Assembly (NCBI GenBank): GCA_036785705.1 | Contig: JAWUZG010000051.1 | Location: 13,048,501-13,112,500 of the forward strand | Length of the DNA stretch: 64,000 nucleotides | Reading direction: 5' to 3' | Source: Acanthornis magna | Lineage: Eukaryota > Chordata > Aves > Passeriformes > Acanthizidae | Translations under genes and position numbers: made by a program | Notes under the pieces: model-generated | Databases searched by the model: none | What the model saw: the letters and a program-made list of their open reading frames with translations, nothing else | What the model was told of the DNA's origin: nothing | In this document: positions 1 to 12,900 of the stretch, one piece after another | Numbering within the stretch: position 1 is the stretch's first letter | Layout: every line of letters begins with the position of its first letter

Positions 1-2226
1 TTATTGAGTCTTCCCAGAGATTGTCTCCTTATGTGGGCAAAGAATGTCACAAATCTCTGTGAGCGTAGATATTCCTCCATTTTAGACTGCCCTGTCATAA
101 ATGTACCAGGTGGGTGTCCCATCAAGTTTGCTCCTCGACACTGAAACAAAAGGAAGAAATGCCAGGCTTCATCAAACAGTGCAGGGTACAGAGTGATCAC
201 TGCAGAAGGCACAGCTAGACTCTCTCTGTTGTCCTTTCCTGTGACAAGTCACTTAAATAGAGCTGTTAACAATGAAGACATTTTTATGTTTAAAAGTGCA
301 AAGCCATGGTATGTACTAAGCAGTTAATACTGTACCATTGTTGATGATGTACTACATAGATGAGTTGATACGCTGTGTTTCCTGTGTGTAAATGCCCAGT
401 GCACATGGTCGGAGGAGGGAATTCTAAAGGGTTTATTTTGATGAAGTCTGGTGCATGTATGTACTTTGTTAGACTAAAGAGCTTGGGAGTGTGCATTGAG
501 GGACTCATCTGAGAGGGACTGCTTAGCCTTTAGCAAACCACTAGCACTTCTTCCATCTCAGTTTATCTAACTGCAGAAAAACAAAATATGTAGAAATATC
601 CCTTAATGGGATAACATATGTAAAGTTCAATGGGATTCTGGAAGTGCTATAGAACAATGTAATAGTTGTTTATTATATTCTGACAGAAAGGATATTAAAT
701 CCCTTTCTTTAACCCTTGAAAAAGCCTGAGTGTTTTTAAAAGTATTTTTGAGAATCCAAACCAGTTGCAGTCAGATCATTAATATGAAGAACAAACTTGG
801 GGCTCACTCTGTCAGAGACACAACTCAGTATGATGTGTTTTAATTGTGAGTTACAATCTCCAGGTTCCAATATTTACATTTACCGCCACAATCAAAGGCT
901 TCTTTGTCATGTCTTTGCTATTCAGCAGCTTCTGGGAGAGTGCCCTGATACAACACACGAGAATGATAAGGGTCAGCCTTATCCAGAGGGCTTCACTACC
1001 GCATCCAGCTCAAGGACAAACTGCTGACAGACTCTGCAAAGCCGGGGTCAGAATATACACAGTGTGGGAGAGACAGAAGCAGTGCTTTATCTAGGTCCTG
1101 AAGTCTGAACTCTGGAGACAGCCTCATAAGGCAGATGTCTTCTGGTATCCTGTACAAATTCACATGATGTGAATTCTTCCTTTGAGACCCTGGTGGGAAA
1201 TGCAGTCTCTTCCTTGCTGATTTACTGCAGGACTGCTGATAGGGAAACCCGTGTGTAGCAGAACACTACCCACAGCACAACAGGGACGAGATAGGCAGCA
1301 CATCTACGGAGGGAGATTTGGTGCCTTAGCCAAAGTTACAGAAACTGTGAAGTATTCCAAGTGTTACAATATGGAAAACAGCATAACCCTCACATCAGAG
1401 ATACTTTGTGTCTCACTGTCTGTCTTTGGGAGCAGAAAGAATGGCTATATACAATTAATGATATCAAGCAGAGGCCAGCGTAGGAATAAAAAACCTCAAA
1501 CAATACACCTAAGTACTATCATGGTAATTTTATCCTTTTTTCAAAATTATTTTTTAAACTGAACTCATTACTTAGCTCAGCAATGGTCAGGACTGGAAGG
1601 CTACACCAGGACTGTAATGAAGGTATAACCCTACAGAACAATTTTGATTATAGTGAAGGTTTCAGCTGACTACATTTTAATTAATCCGAGTACTACAGCA
1701 CTCTGAATCCCCAGATATCCCAGATCAATTTGCAGACTAACATGGCTGATTTTACAGCATATTTTAACATTGCTCTAATAAATTCTTCAACAGTTCTTTA
1801 AAGTCTCAGAGGTAATCGAACTTCTTTTCTATTTTTATTATAGAGGCTTTCAAAAGACATTTCAACTATATATTACTAAAATAATGTGGCTGTGGAATGC
1901 TAAATATAGCATCAGAAACCAAATATGTCTTCAATACTTGCATTAATTAAAAGCACAAAGACATTCCTAATTACAAATGAGGTTTTTTCATATTGATAAA
2001 GCATTTTAATTTAAAATAGGTCTCTATTATAAAAAGATAAGCCACAGTAGCACTCGGTAAAAAGCTCAGCAGTGAACTAGCATAATAATATGAGATAACA
2101 AGACAAGATAAAAGCAGGACATTCAGGTTTCAACACATGATGCAGTGTCTACATTTTCTGTATAATCCAGGCTTAAGGAAGTTGTGCTTAGAGTCTGACA
2201 AAACATGCATTTCTAATGTCTAAGAA
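1..2226. other. Unannotated non-coding stretch
   Basis: I see no gene, exon or recognisable repeat here. Open frames reach only about 100 codons and show no family motifs. The segment is AT-rich, especially 1500-2100, with several short A/T runs. It ends where the retroviral LTR begins at 2227. It is best read as intron or intergenic DNA. Confidence 0.6.
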
Positions 2227-2984
2227 TGTCGTGGTTTGACCCTGGCCAAACACCAAGGTACCCACGGCATCTACTCACTCACTCTCCCCTGCTACAGCAG
2301 GGCAGAGGAGAGAAAATTTTTAAAAAGTTAAGACACACAGAGCTCATGAGTAGAGATAAGGACTGGGAGGTCCTTAAGAAGCTCCCAGGATGCTCCAAGG
2401 ACAGAACAGGCTCCTCCTAAAGTTACAAAGTGAAATTGTATTACCTACACAAAGTCAGAGGAGGCAATGAGAAGTCAAAATAAGCCCTTAAGACACCCTT
2501 TCTCCACTCACCCCTCTCCCTCCTTCCCACCAGCAGCACAGAGGGGACAGGGCAGCACGGGGGCTGTAGGTCAGTTCACGACCAAGATTCTTCTTCCGCT
2601 GCTCAGGGAGAGAGGTCTTTTCGAAACTCTGTGAAGCCGTGGGGTCCCTCCCACGGGAGGCAGCTCTCCATGAACTCCTACAGCGTGGGTCCACTCTCAT
2701 GAGCAGCAGCCTGCCCAAACCTGCTGCAATGTGAGCTCCCCCCACGGGCAGACAGTCCTCCCAAAACTGCTGCAGCGTGGGGTCCCTCGTCCACGGGGTC
2801 CAGACCTCTGAGGCCCAGCTGTTCCATTTCAGGAGCAAGGCCTCTCTCTCCACTGGACTCCTGCTGGGCTACAGCCTCCTCCAGGCATTCACCCCCTCCA
2901 GCATGGGCACCTCCTCACGGGCTGCAAGTGGATCTCTGCATCCCCCACGGACCCCATGGACAGCAGGGGGACAACCCGCTTCAC
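2227..2984 (-). repeat. 3' LTR of the ERV-L-like element, 5'-truncated
   Basis: GC- and CpG-rich LTR sequence lies directly downstream (minus strand) of the pol remnant. The plus strand opens with TGTCGTGGTTTGACC at 2227, the complement of a CA-ending LTR terminus. The internal succession of CAGCGTGGG-TCC and CCACGGG blocks is typical of a common bird ERV-L LTR type (family knowledge). The LTR's own 5' end (U3 start), which should lie at the higher coordinate, is missing because the deletion junction falls inside the LTR. Open frames here (up to 121 codons) are by-products of the GC-rich repeat structure. Confidence 0.75.
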
Positions 2985-2985
2985 C
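2632..2985. repeat. Degenerate minisatellite-like units inside the LTR
   Basis: Blocks of the form CTGC-CAGCGTGGG-TCC, separated by CCACGGG, recur near 2640, 2680, 2715, 2740, 2765, 2900 and 2940, with irregular spacing of roughly 40-70 bases. They have diverged but share the same order of submotifs. This internal repetition is a property of the LTR family and is not a later local expansion, as far as I can judge. Confidence 0.55.
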
Positions 2986-3194
2986 ATGGCCAGGTCCGCC
3001 CCTCAGTCACGAGCCCATCTGTATGCTGTATCCCTTCTAATATGTCCTGATGTTTCATGGGCCCATCGGGTTATAAACAGCTCACCCTTTCTTTCCCAAT
3101 CTAGGTCCACCTGAGCTATTCCAATCTTGGTGGCTTTATCTACATGTTCATTGTTTTGGTGTTCCAGTGGCACAACTTCTGGGCACATGCGCAT
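2985..3194 (-). pseudogene. pol: ERV pol remnant: integrase N-terminal zinc-binding segment
   Basis: Downstream of the frameshift, the minus strand continues pol with the linker and the start of integrase. WAHETSGH supplies the two histidines of the HHCC zinc finger. The run RWARD is followed by a stop at 3003-3005. A few more codons (GADLAM) still look like integrase before similarity ends near 2985-2995. The two cysteines of the finger and the DDE catalytic core are missing. The sequence passes directly into LTR sequence, so the whole integrase core, the C-terminus, any env and the LTR's own start were removed. Non-functional. Confidence 0.8.
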
Positions 3195-3690
3195 CTATGT
3201 GACGTACTTTCAGATTCATGTTTTCTACCCGTGCAGCGATGTCCTGACACAATGCGGCAGCCCAGATGGGCTTACCCCTGTGCTGCCAATTACCCTTCTT
3301 CCACTGCTGCAGCCTCTGCCATAGGGCATTAGCCACCATCCAGGAGTCAGTATAGAGACAAAGAATGGGCCACTTGTCTCGCTCGGCAGTCTCTAGGGCT
3401 AGTTGAAGGGCTTTCACCTCTGCAAATTGGATTGATTCACATTCCCCTTCTGCAGCTTCAATGACTTGTCATGTGGGACTCCACACAGCAGTTTTTCACC
3501 TTTGATGGTTCCCTATCACATGGCAGGATCCATCAGCAAATAAAGAATAGCCTCTTTCATTTTCTGGTAATTCATTATATGGTGGTACTTCTTGGGCACA
3601 AGTCACCTTCCGAGGCAATGCTTCAAAATCTCTGGCTTCTGGCCAATCCAGAATCTCTTCTAGAATTCCTGGGAAATTGGGTTTTCCCAT
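3148..3690 (-). pseudogene. pol: ERV pol remnant: RNase H domain
   Basis: This is the RNase H domain of a retroviral Pol, the enzyme that removes the RNA strand of the RNA/DNA hybrid. The four acidic positions of the RNase H fold are visible in order: D in ADGSC, E in FAEVKA, D in YTDSW and D in HIDAHV. Two in-frame TGA stops lie at 3496-3498 and 3469-3471. The first sits where a tryptophan is usual and the second where an arginine is usual, which is consistent with G-to-A and CpG decay. From 3468 down to about 3170 the frame is open. It is then lost by a one-base-type frameshift at about 3165-3180, after which the next pol segment continues in another frame. The catalytic residues survive but the protein cannot be made intact. 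Confidence 0.88.
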
Positions 3691-3960
3691 TTGGGCTCAC
3701 TGTGTAATTCATGCTACCCACTTACTCCATGTAGCACTGGTTGCATGATGTGTTGACGGGATGTTTCCCTTGGACATCCAGTGTAAGATGGGCAATCGCA
3801 GTACCAAGAGGAGACATGCTTCTGCCCCCACAACTTCTGAGGCAGCTCAAATCCCCTCATAAGCTGCTAGTATCTCTTTTTCAGTTGGAGTATAGTGGGC
3901 TTCTGATCCTGTATTTCTATACAAGACAAATGAAGAACCAGATCCCAAAACAAGCACGTT
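3690..3960 (-). pseudogene. pol: ERV pol remnant: RT connection region
   Basis: Read on the minus strand, this stretch encodes the segment linking reverse transcriptase to RNase H. The visible motif is YTPTEKEILAAYEG at about 3860-3900. It is followed, after a stop, by frame-consistent pol sequence with two more stops before the open piece that starts at 3690. The fingers/palm region with the YXDD active site is not present. The segment runs directly into the RNase H fragment. Upstream of about 3960 the translation stops resembling pol, so the 5' part was probably lost by truncation. It is a dead fragment. Confidence 0.65.
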
Positions 3961-6900
3961 TTGAGCTAATACATCATAAGATCCATAAGATTACATCATT
4001 TGGATCTTTAAATTCAGAAAGCACATACATTTTCCTGGGAATTCTTCTCTGCATCATGAATTCACCAGTCTTTTGCAACTGTATAGAAATGAAAATGTTA
4101 AACTGCCCAGTACTCTCCCTGTTTCTACTGAGACACTGCAGTCCCCAGTATCAGTCAAATGTGACCTTACCTAGCAGTAGTAGTAGGTAAGAAGTCCTCC
4201 TCCAAGAGGGATGTAAAAACCAGGAAAAGATCCAGACAGTGTGAAAGGACCGAGAAAAAAAACCCTGAAGACAGTATTCAAGCAGAAAGGGCTAAACCCA
4301 AGAGAAGGGCAGCCAGCACACACCACTGAAGCGAGAGGCAGTGGTGGCAAGAAGGGGAATGAGGGCAAGAGACGTGGAGCTCTAGTTCTGAGCCAGAACA
4401 CTTCTCCTTGTTGTCATGTAGAAAATGCTTCGTTTTCTGCAAAACCCAACCCTATCCCCTTCAGGTGAGCTGCTGCACCCCCTGCTCAGTGTCTGGACAG
4501 TCATAGTTCCTTGGACCCTGCTAGAGGCATTGTCATACAGGTGTGGACACACACTTGCTCCTGACAGCTCCTACCCCTACAAAGGGGTACAAAGCCCTCC
4601 TTGCTACACCACCAGGCCAAATGCAGGCCAAATCTGCCAGCTGTTTCCTGCCGTTACCTAAATCTTTTGAGAACACAGGCACTGAAGAGGCTAGAGGCAA
4701 GAAGGAGAAGTAAATTCGCATGTCCCTTACACCAGTGCATCCATAAAGCTGACAAAACCCAACCCAACTAAAATAAAATATGAATTAGATTAGCTTTCCA
4801 GGGTGAAACTGTTCTGAGCAGGATAAAAAAGCATATATCACTTCTGTGTAGAAGCAATGAAGTAAATGTGATTTAAGAGAATGATAATAGAATTCTTTTG
4901 ACAACAGGCAAGGTACAGACTTATGCTCATATCTCTAGCAAGGCATCTAGTTCAGCAATCACTATTTTCTGTTTGCTTCTGCTAACCCATCAGTACCAGA
5001 GATATTCTATTTCACAGTTGTCATTACCCCAACTAGTACAGTGGTAATTTGTTACAGTAAATAATTACAGAATTTGGTAAAGGCAATGGCATTCTCTGGA
5101 GCATGTAAAATTATTCCAGGCTGGAAACCAGTCATTTATGCCTAGCAGTAATTGTTTGGGAAAACCAGTGCTTGAAGAGCTTAGACTGAAAACCTCAAAA
5201 ATTAAAAAGCATCAAATTATCACCACAGAATAGGGCACAAAACTTGACTTTTTTATTTGGAGAGGTAGTCTCTGCACAGGTTTGCAAGCCACAGTCTTTT
5301 TTCTTTTCACACTGGGAGACCAACTGAGTTATTTAGTTCAGGTTTCAGAAGAGCTTGAGCGATATATTTAATACCCACTGGGTACACCACCACTTACACC
5401 ATGTTCAAGCCAGCAGGGAAGGAACAGCTGCTACTGCTCTCCCTGCCTCAGGTTAAGGACCAGGACTGACACATTCCTGCACCAGGAATGTGTGAAAGCA
5501 CCAGCACTCACATGCTGCAGGCTTCCAAGTACTTAGAAATCCCCTCCTAATTTTCCATTCTTCACTCATGCCGTATCTTTTAATTGCATCCAAGGATGTG
5601 GAGAGATAAATAACATGGTGCACTTTACCTCAGGTTGACCCTAAAAGCTGCTTCAAAACTACAAACTTGGACAGACCCTAGTCAGGACCTCCAAAGGGAG
5701 CCTGAAAGAGCCTGAGCCTACAAAGCCTTATTGCTCCATGGCTCTGAACAATACTCTAGCTGATAAAAAGTTGTAAAAGAGATAGGTTAAAAGCCTCCAA
5801 CCAGTATACAACACAGAAAGCATTCAAGAGATTAAAGAATTCTCGACTTCCAAATTGAAAATGGGAAGCAGAAGTGACTGCAGAGGATTTTAATTCAAAG
5901 AACTGCCGCTGTTCTGGTTTGTCAGTCAAGATTTGGGTTAGCATGTATTTCATTAACCTCACTTGTAGCCTGCTATACAAGGGTGAAACAAAGTTTCTGC
6001 TTTATTCTTGTGTTCAGCTGTGGGGTCATTTTCCTAAGAGAGTTTTGATGTGTACAAAGCCAGGAGTTGGACATGATCACATGTCCGTAGTTCTTTGCTG
6101 CATTCAACACAGTCTGCACAAGGTGTGAGCAGCTCGCCTGCAGAACAAACAAGAGTCAATCCCAACTGTCTCAGATGGTTCCTCTCGCTCCTCTCAGGAA
6201 GCCCAAAGCAGGCAGCTGCTCCTTCTCCCTAGGAGTGCTTGCTGTGGCATCCCAACAGATCAGCCTCCATTCCCCATGAATCTATACATTATTAATCTTA
6301 TCTGAAGCAGACAGTGCTGACGCCCAGCTTCCCCAGTGTCTGGAGGAATAGCAGCTGTTCTCAGCTCAGCCCAAGGAAACAGAAAGAATATCTGACTGTA
6401 ACAAAAAGAAACATTTCTTAAGGATTCAGAATACTTCCCCTCTCCTTTTCCCTATGCACTATCAAAGCTATTGCCTGGGATTCATATGCCACTCCATCTC
6501 TGCATGCCCAGGAGTAACAGACTCCTTTCTTTATCTTCTGCTTACTAGATGACTGTGCCAGTTTCGCTCACACAAGGACCTACCTCCAACAGCCCATCCA
6601 TTTGAGGTTCTTGGGATGGGTTATGCAAGGACTGTCTTTATCAGACCAACAGAAGGAGATGCCCAGATTTTGCAGCCAATGGAAGATAGGGCAGCACACC
6701 TCTCAGAGCACAGGAATGGACACTGAAGAAAACTACTGTACTCAACCATTCCTTAAAAGGTACCTCTTAGAGGTCCTTCCTGTTCTTGCTTTTAAGGTTC
6801 GACAATTTCTGTGGTCCTTTTCATCAGCTGTGGAGCATTACAGCCAAGAGATACCACACAGTTGCTAATGTTGTACATAAGAAAGTTCATTTCTACTGAA

Positions 6901-9900
6901 AGACAACCAAATTGAGAAAGATCTTTTAACCTTGAATTTAAGAACTGGTTCATAAGTGATCATAATCAACTGGATGGCAAATTACACCAAAACAAGGGAA
7001 GAAATGGATTTTTACTGACTTACAGAGCTTTTGAAGTCTCTAACCATCTCAGAGATATTCTCATGGCTGTGTAGATGTGGCATAGATTGGTAAAATACAA
7101 AGACACAGCTTGAGAGATACATTAACTCCCTAAAACCCAAGAGCACTAAGTACTGTACCTAATTTTGTATCAGAAGATTGTTTCTTTGACCAGTTTTGCA
7201 TTTCAGGCTGCAGTCCAGCAGCGAGTTTGTTTATGAACAGTCACATTATGACACACACATCTTGCATATCTTATCCTCTCAAGGAACTCAAGTGTCTCTA
7301 CTGTGTCAACATTACATGTGAGGAAGCACTATTTTTAAATTAAAACATTTCACTCTGGAGTAAAAAGTAATTTCCAAACAGTTTTTGATCCCCTAAATCA
7401 GGATCTGAGACTTTGCTAGCAAGTGGGAAAGTTTTCTACAGTTCGAAATGTTAGAGTCAAGTGATGACAGATCATTCAAGCAACTGAAATGGCTCACAAG
7501 CAGTCATTTTTACTGCAGAAAGTGACAAACCATGTTCAGGTCTAATAAAAGCACAGCGGTTGTTGTTATAAAAAGACACTAATTTGACTCACTGTTTCCC
7601 ACAGGTTTACAGCACTAATAAACCCACATTTGTGTCATTAAGCTATAGAACTAATGACCAGTAAGAGTGTAGTAAGTGGTCATTAAAAGAACAGAAATGC
7701 CCCATTATATAGGTATTATTGCTGTTGTGTGTGGAGACACTGTGTGGTAGAGGAGCATTAAATTCAAAAATCATGCTCATTTTATGCAGTTGGGCTCTCC
7801 AATGAAAGATGGATTTGGATCATGTTAGTGTAATAACATGTTCTCAAGGGTTATTTTATTTTTTAAATTTATAATTATAATGAAACACTATGGCTGAATA
7901 GTATTACCCTCACCCACTCACATTGTCAAGGCAAGATGTCAAATTTACTTTTCCTAAAGCTTGTTTTTGGCAAATCAAGTAATCTGTGCTCTCAGGTACT
8001 GCTTAGAAAGCAAGATTAGCAGATTGAGCCATTTACTTCCTCAAGTATTGCACTTTTTACATTGCCATACTTGCCACATAACTTCAGCCATGGCAAACAA
8101 AACCCTGTCACAAATCTGTCTTTGACAGGGCTCTTTATGCCTCTTGGAGCAGGCTGCTGTTTTGTAGCATAAGCCTTTGTATGAAGTACTTGAAAAAATA
8201 AAGATTTCCTAGTAGAAAATTGAAACATATAATACATCCATTCTAAAATTCCACAAAGCAAACCTACCCTCATATATTTACCTGGCAAGTATGTATGAAG
8301 GTGTTTTGACTATTTATCTTTGCAACAAAGGAAGGCTGAACAAGCGTTTTTATCTGATCAAATTAGCTTTAGCCTACAGGCTTCCCCATGCTCATATCTG
8401 GGTTTTACCCTTACAGTCACCTATGCATCTCTATTAAGATAGTTTTACTAAGCCTTCATCACAAGGCAATGACAATTTGTTCCCATTAACTGATTTCCAA
8501 TTAACCAGTGGTCTTAAGAATCTGATGTCTCATATACTAATGTAAAGTTGGATCCAAGATTTGCCTGTTTATACATGACAAAGCAATTTAAATATACACT
8601 AGTGAGTTTGATTTAAATCATGTAAGACACAGCATTTGTCCAAGCAAAAGCACAAGGGGAATACACTGAAAACCAAAAGAAAATAACCCCCCCAAAATGA
8701 GGCTGTTGAAAGAAAATTATGGTCACATCTCTCACGTTAGAAATGTTGACATACGAGTTCAGAGTTGCTGCCAAGGTTATGGTCATTCTGAAAATATTTG
8801 GTTGTTCAGCTTCTACCCACAATATTTCAAGAATAAAACAACATATAGTTTTGCATAGATCTGGTACTTCACATAAAATCAAACAAGTTGTTTGCTTTTT
8901 TTGTTGTCTTATTTTGTTAAAACCAGCTACCATTCTGCCTGTGTTTAGAAGAAGTCACATTTTTCAGGAGTCTTTTAATCAATCGTAGCAATTTATAAAC
9001 CCATTTCAAAAATAAATATTTAGAGGTCACATAAGCAATGAACTCAGAGAACGGCTGAGATCCAAGCATTGTGTAGACGGAATGACGTGATTCTCCAGGC
9101 ATTTTTCTGCCCATGTCAAAGTGCCATCAAAGAGTCTTGTGGGTTTTTTTTTAAACCATCATGACAAAAATTAAGGAAGGAAATAGAGGGACATACAAGG
9201 AACTCAGAACTGTGAAATGAGACTGGAATAATGCAAGAGGGGTCGTATCCCATCACTCAAACATAGGCCAGCAGAAGGGAAGGAATGAGACAAGAAGGAA
9301 AAACAGAGCAGCAATGGCAGCTGGGTCTTTTCTTGGAAAGAGCTTAAGAACATAATTAAAACAAAAACCAACCCTCACACTTCTCTTCAGACATAAGGTA
9401 CTCTCTGCACTCTCCTCACCAGTTTGGACAGGAATTTTACCAGAAAACTGGTTTTAATTGCTCACTTGGACCCTGAGGTGCTTGAGGAACGCGCTGAGGA
9501 CACAGTTGTCATGCCAGCATTAAATGTGTTGGCAAAATACGCTGCTCCACTAATTATCTTTCCTCAATCAAAAAACTTCTGGGCTGACCAAGGAAAGGGG
9601 GAAGGAGAAACAACACCTCACTGTTGATAAATTATCTGCCATTTCAGACCACTGGATGACTCTAGAAAAATGCTGCCTCTCCTCCGGTTCAAGTAAGAGC
9701 ACAAGAGACTGAGGCACCTTCTGATTTTGACAGCCATGCAAAAGGTTCTTCTCTGGCCTCGCCACCAACCATGCCAGGTCTCTGTAGCAATTTGCAGCAA
9801 TATCCTTCACTGGACTGTTCTGCTAAATTAGCTGCAGATGCTTTTGTAGAAAATCTTTACTTAGAAAGGAATTCCTGTGTACTTCAGAAAAAACCAACTG

Positions 9901-12900
9901 GAAAAGTCTGCTTCATCAGCTCTGTATCAGCCACAAAAAAATCCATGAAACCATGAAGTCAAGCACAAACACCCCTGGAGAATTCTGGAGCATCACTGTC
10001 ACATCCCAATTTTACAATTTCATCCACTCAGCTGAAAAGACGTTCAAAACCAACATTTCTGGGGACAAAGAAAATCTCATTTCATTCTTCTCTCATTACT
10101 GAAGTGTGGCTGAAACCTTCTGTTCTCAGAAAAGCCAAAAATAAATAAATGCTGGTATATGCAAGGAAGTTTTAGTGTCAGAAGTGGAATTTCTCACAAG
10201 AACTTTTGAGCAGCTGAAGATACAGGAAAGAACACTACTATTTCTCTCAGCTAAAGCAATTGCTGACACAATTATATGGTCTCCCTTTAAAGTTCATTTG
10301 CACAAAGGGAGGCGAGTCTATCAGTAAATAGAGAAAATTATCAGATGCCCATAAACCTCTCATCCTACAACTACCGTACATGTGAATATCACCATGAAAG
10401 CAGATACTATACTCAAAGTGAAAGCCATCTAAGGCCTTCTGGAAAACTCGAGCTCCATTTCAGACCCTGAGATGCTGTTTCTTAACAGCATGACACGAGT
10501 CATTGTGCTGAGAGTCAGGCTGTTTCTGGGAAACACCATTGCACTTCCACGTCTGACTCTTCTGCTTTCTCTGGTTTACCTCTATATCTGAAAAGCTTGT
10601 TTGGTGCTCCAACTCATCCTATACCATGTGCTAAAACCCTAAACATTAAACCCTTAATTCTTCATTTTGGGTTTAAGTCTGAGATTGAAAATCTAATAAA
10701 ACCAAGGATGCTCAAACTATGTCCTGAAACTACAAATTATAGTCCTTTTCCCAGCACTGTCTGTATTTATACTGGAAAAAATACTACAAAGTTTACCAGA
10801 CAAAAAACCTACTTCTCTACAAGTAGAGTGAGATTTCAGAGGGCAGCCACTAGTCTCTAGTGAAAACAGATATGCCAGAGCACAGAACAAGTAAGATAAT
10901 TTTTCCCAAATCGCATGCCAAGTTAAATGGGAACACCAGGAACAGTACGCAAATCTCACTGAGGTGGTAAAACATCTGCAAGCCCATGTGTGGCCTTTCT
11001 GCTTATTTATGGTATGTGTCTCTACATCTAGTTATTTTTCACATGCTGAATATGCAAGACTGAACTACGCTCTTCCCACACTTGGGAAGTGTTACATGTA
11101 ACTGCTCGTTATTTGCATGGAGTGAATTACCACCAGAGTGGGAAACATACTTTCGAAGAGCCTCCATTCATCTAAAATCCCATGTCTTCATGCCTGCATT
11201 TACCATATTTCTCTTAGGGTTACTAGAAATATTGCCATGTTTCTCTTATTTCTGAACACTCTTTGTGGTTAAAGAGGGCAAATCCTCCCTGTCCCTAACT
11301 ACTTGTAAGGTTGTTTCTCCAAGTGCCCACTGGGCTGAACTCGAGTAACATCACAAAAAAAGTCACCAAGCATCCCCTATAGTGCTGGTGACACACAGGC
11401 AGGGAAGCTCAAGCTGACAGGGAAAAGAGAAGCTGCTGCATTCCTCCTACCCCCTGCTTATTATGTGCAAGATCCCTGTTTCTCAGGACACTCTTGGTGA
11501 CTCCTTGTCCCACACAGAGCCCACAATGCGGTTCCCATTGCACACCCCCTTTTCTTTGCTGCTTAGGGAAATGAGATTTATATTTGACAATGTCAAAAGA
11601 CTATGTCTGTGTGTTGATCCCAGAGTTTTTGCGTTGGCACACAGGCACTAAGCCAAGGTTTGACAAAAAGCTGGAGAAAGCAAATTCCTGCAAGCTCTTA
11701 CAAGCTTTGTGAAAACAGGCAGGAAGGCAATTCTATAATTATCCTTGCGAAAGGCGAGACTGGCATGTGTGATCACAGAGAGAGGGGAGCATCCCAGCAA
11801 ATCCCTCAACCATGGGAAAAGCTTCCACTGAGACTCACAGTCAACCACCGGACACAAATTTATAGGAAAGTAGGCATATTCAACCCCAGTGCTCAGAAAA
11901 CTACTCATCTGGCTAGGCACGCAGTGCAAAACATAGTCATTTGAATTATTTATTCCATTCTTTCTTCTAAAAAATCTTTCCCAACATTGGATCAGGAGGA
12001 AGCAAACTGGTGGGTGACACATTTGCTAGCACAGCAAGGATCGTTATAAAGCGGATTTTGTATTTTCCAAATTAAACAGAAAAAAAGCCAGTGACAGGGT
12101 GTGGTAAGGGACCCTGTTTGTTTCTAAGCCTCTTTTCAAACACTTTGCATGCATGTACATTCAAATACAGAACAGCATCCACTCTGAAATAAGCACCAGG
12201 ATAGAGCCGATGTATTTGTCTTGGGGTGGCTAAGTTTACTTTTTCAAGGTCTGTGTTTGAGAGCACAGATACCTATTACGAATATTTTGACAACACATCC
12301 CTGGTCAGCACTGGCTGTGACTACTTAAACAAGAGAGGAAAGGAGAAGACTGAGCCCATCATCACTCCTGTTCAAGTCCTGCCCCTTTAGTTGCCCATGC
12401 CCAGTTCAGCTGCACAAACCAGCCAGGCAATGGCTCTTTACTCAGTCTGTTTACCACTAATCCTGCTCGTGATGATCCAAGGCAGTCACAGAGAAAGAGC
12501 AAGCCACTCACCTGGGAGACCTGCAGGCAATTGTAGGAAGCAGGCAGTGACCTTTTCAGCCAGCAAAAACCACAGCAGAAGATGGTGCTTGTACAAACCT
12601 TATCATGAGACATAAAACTTCCCCGCTGGTATAATAATGCAAGGGGAAACCTTTTCCCACTGCAGTTTTCTATGTAAGTTTGTAGCCACAGTACAAAAGG
12701 ATGAATGAATTTCCAGGGTAAAACAGTTGTTCCAGACCAGACATGCAATCTCTTAAAGAGTTCAGACCTGGGCAGGCACATCTTGCACACACTACCCACC
12801 ACAGCAGCACCTTATGGAGGACAGGAGACTCAGACACATGGCTGCACTGCCCAGAGGGTCTCACCAGTGTGTGAGAACTGAGCTTTGACACACCTTCTCT

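Larger units (their letters stand above)
2227..3960 (-). mobile_element. Truncated class III (ERV-L-like) endogenous retrovirus
   Basis: This is a minus-strand endogenous retrovirus remnant. In viral order (high to low coordinate) it has the end of the RT connection region, RNase H, the integrase N-terminal zinc-binding segment, and then an LTR ending at 2227. Gag, protease, most of RT, the integrase catalytic core and the 5' LTR are absent. The pol reading frame is interrupted by stops and at least one frameshift, so it is non-functional. The pol pieces match the avian ERV-L type in style (class assignment from family knowledge). The low-coordinate LTR edge begins TGTCGTGG on the plus strand, as expected for a retroviral terminus. 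The high-coordinate limit is where I lose pol similarity, so it is approximate. No target-site duplication can be tested because the 5' side is missing. Confidence 0.85.

Noticed and set aside
3741..4190. 149-codon plus-strand frame, the longest in the window
   Set aside because: Partly antisense to the retroviral pol remnant and without any domain of its own.
12362..12802. 146-codon open frame on the minus strand
   Set aside because: No motif, mixed composition, and equally open frames overlap it (12391-12615 plus, 12670-12990 minus).
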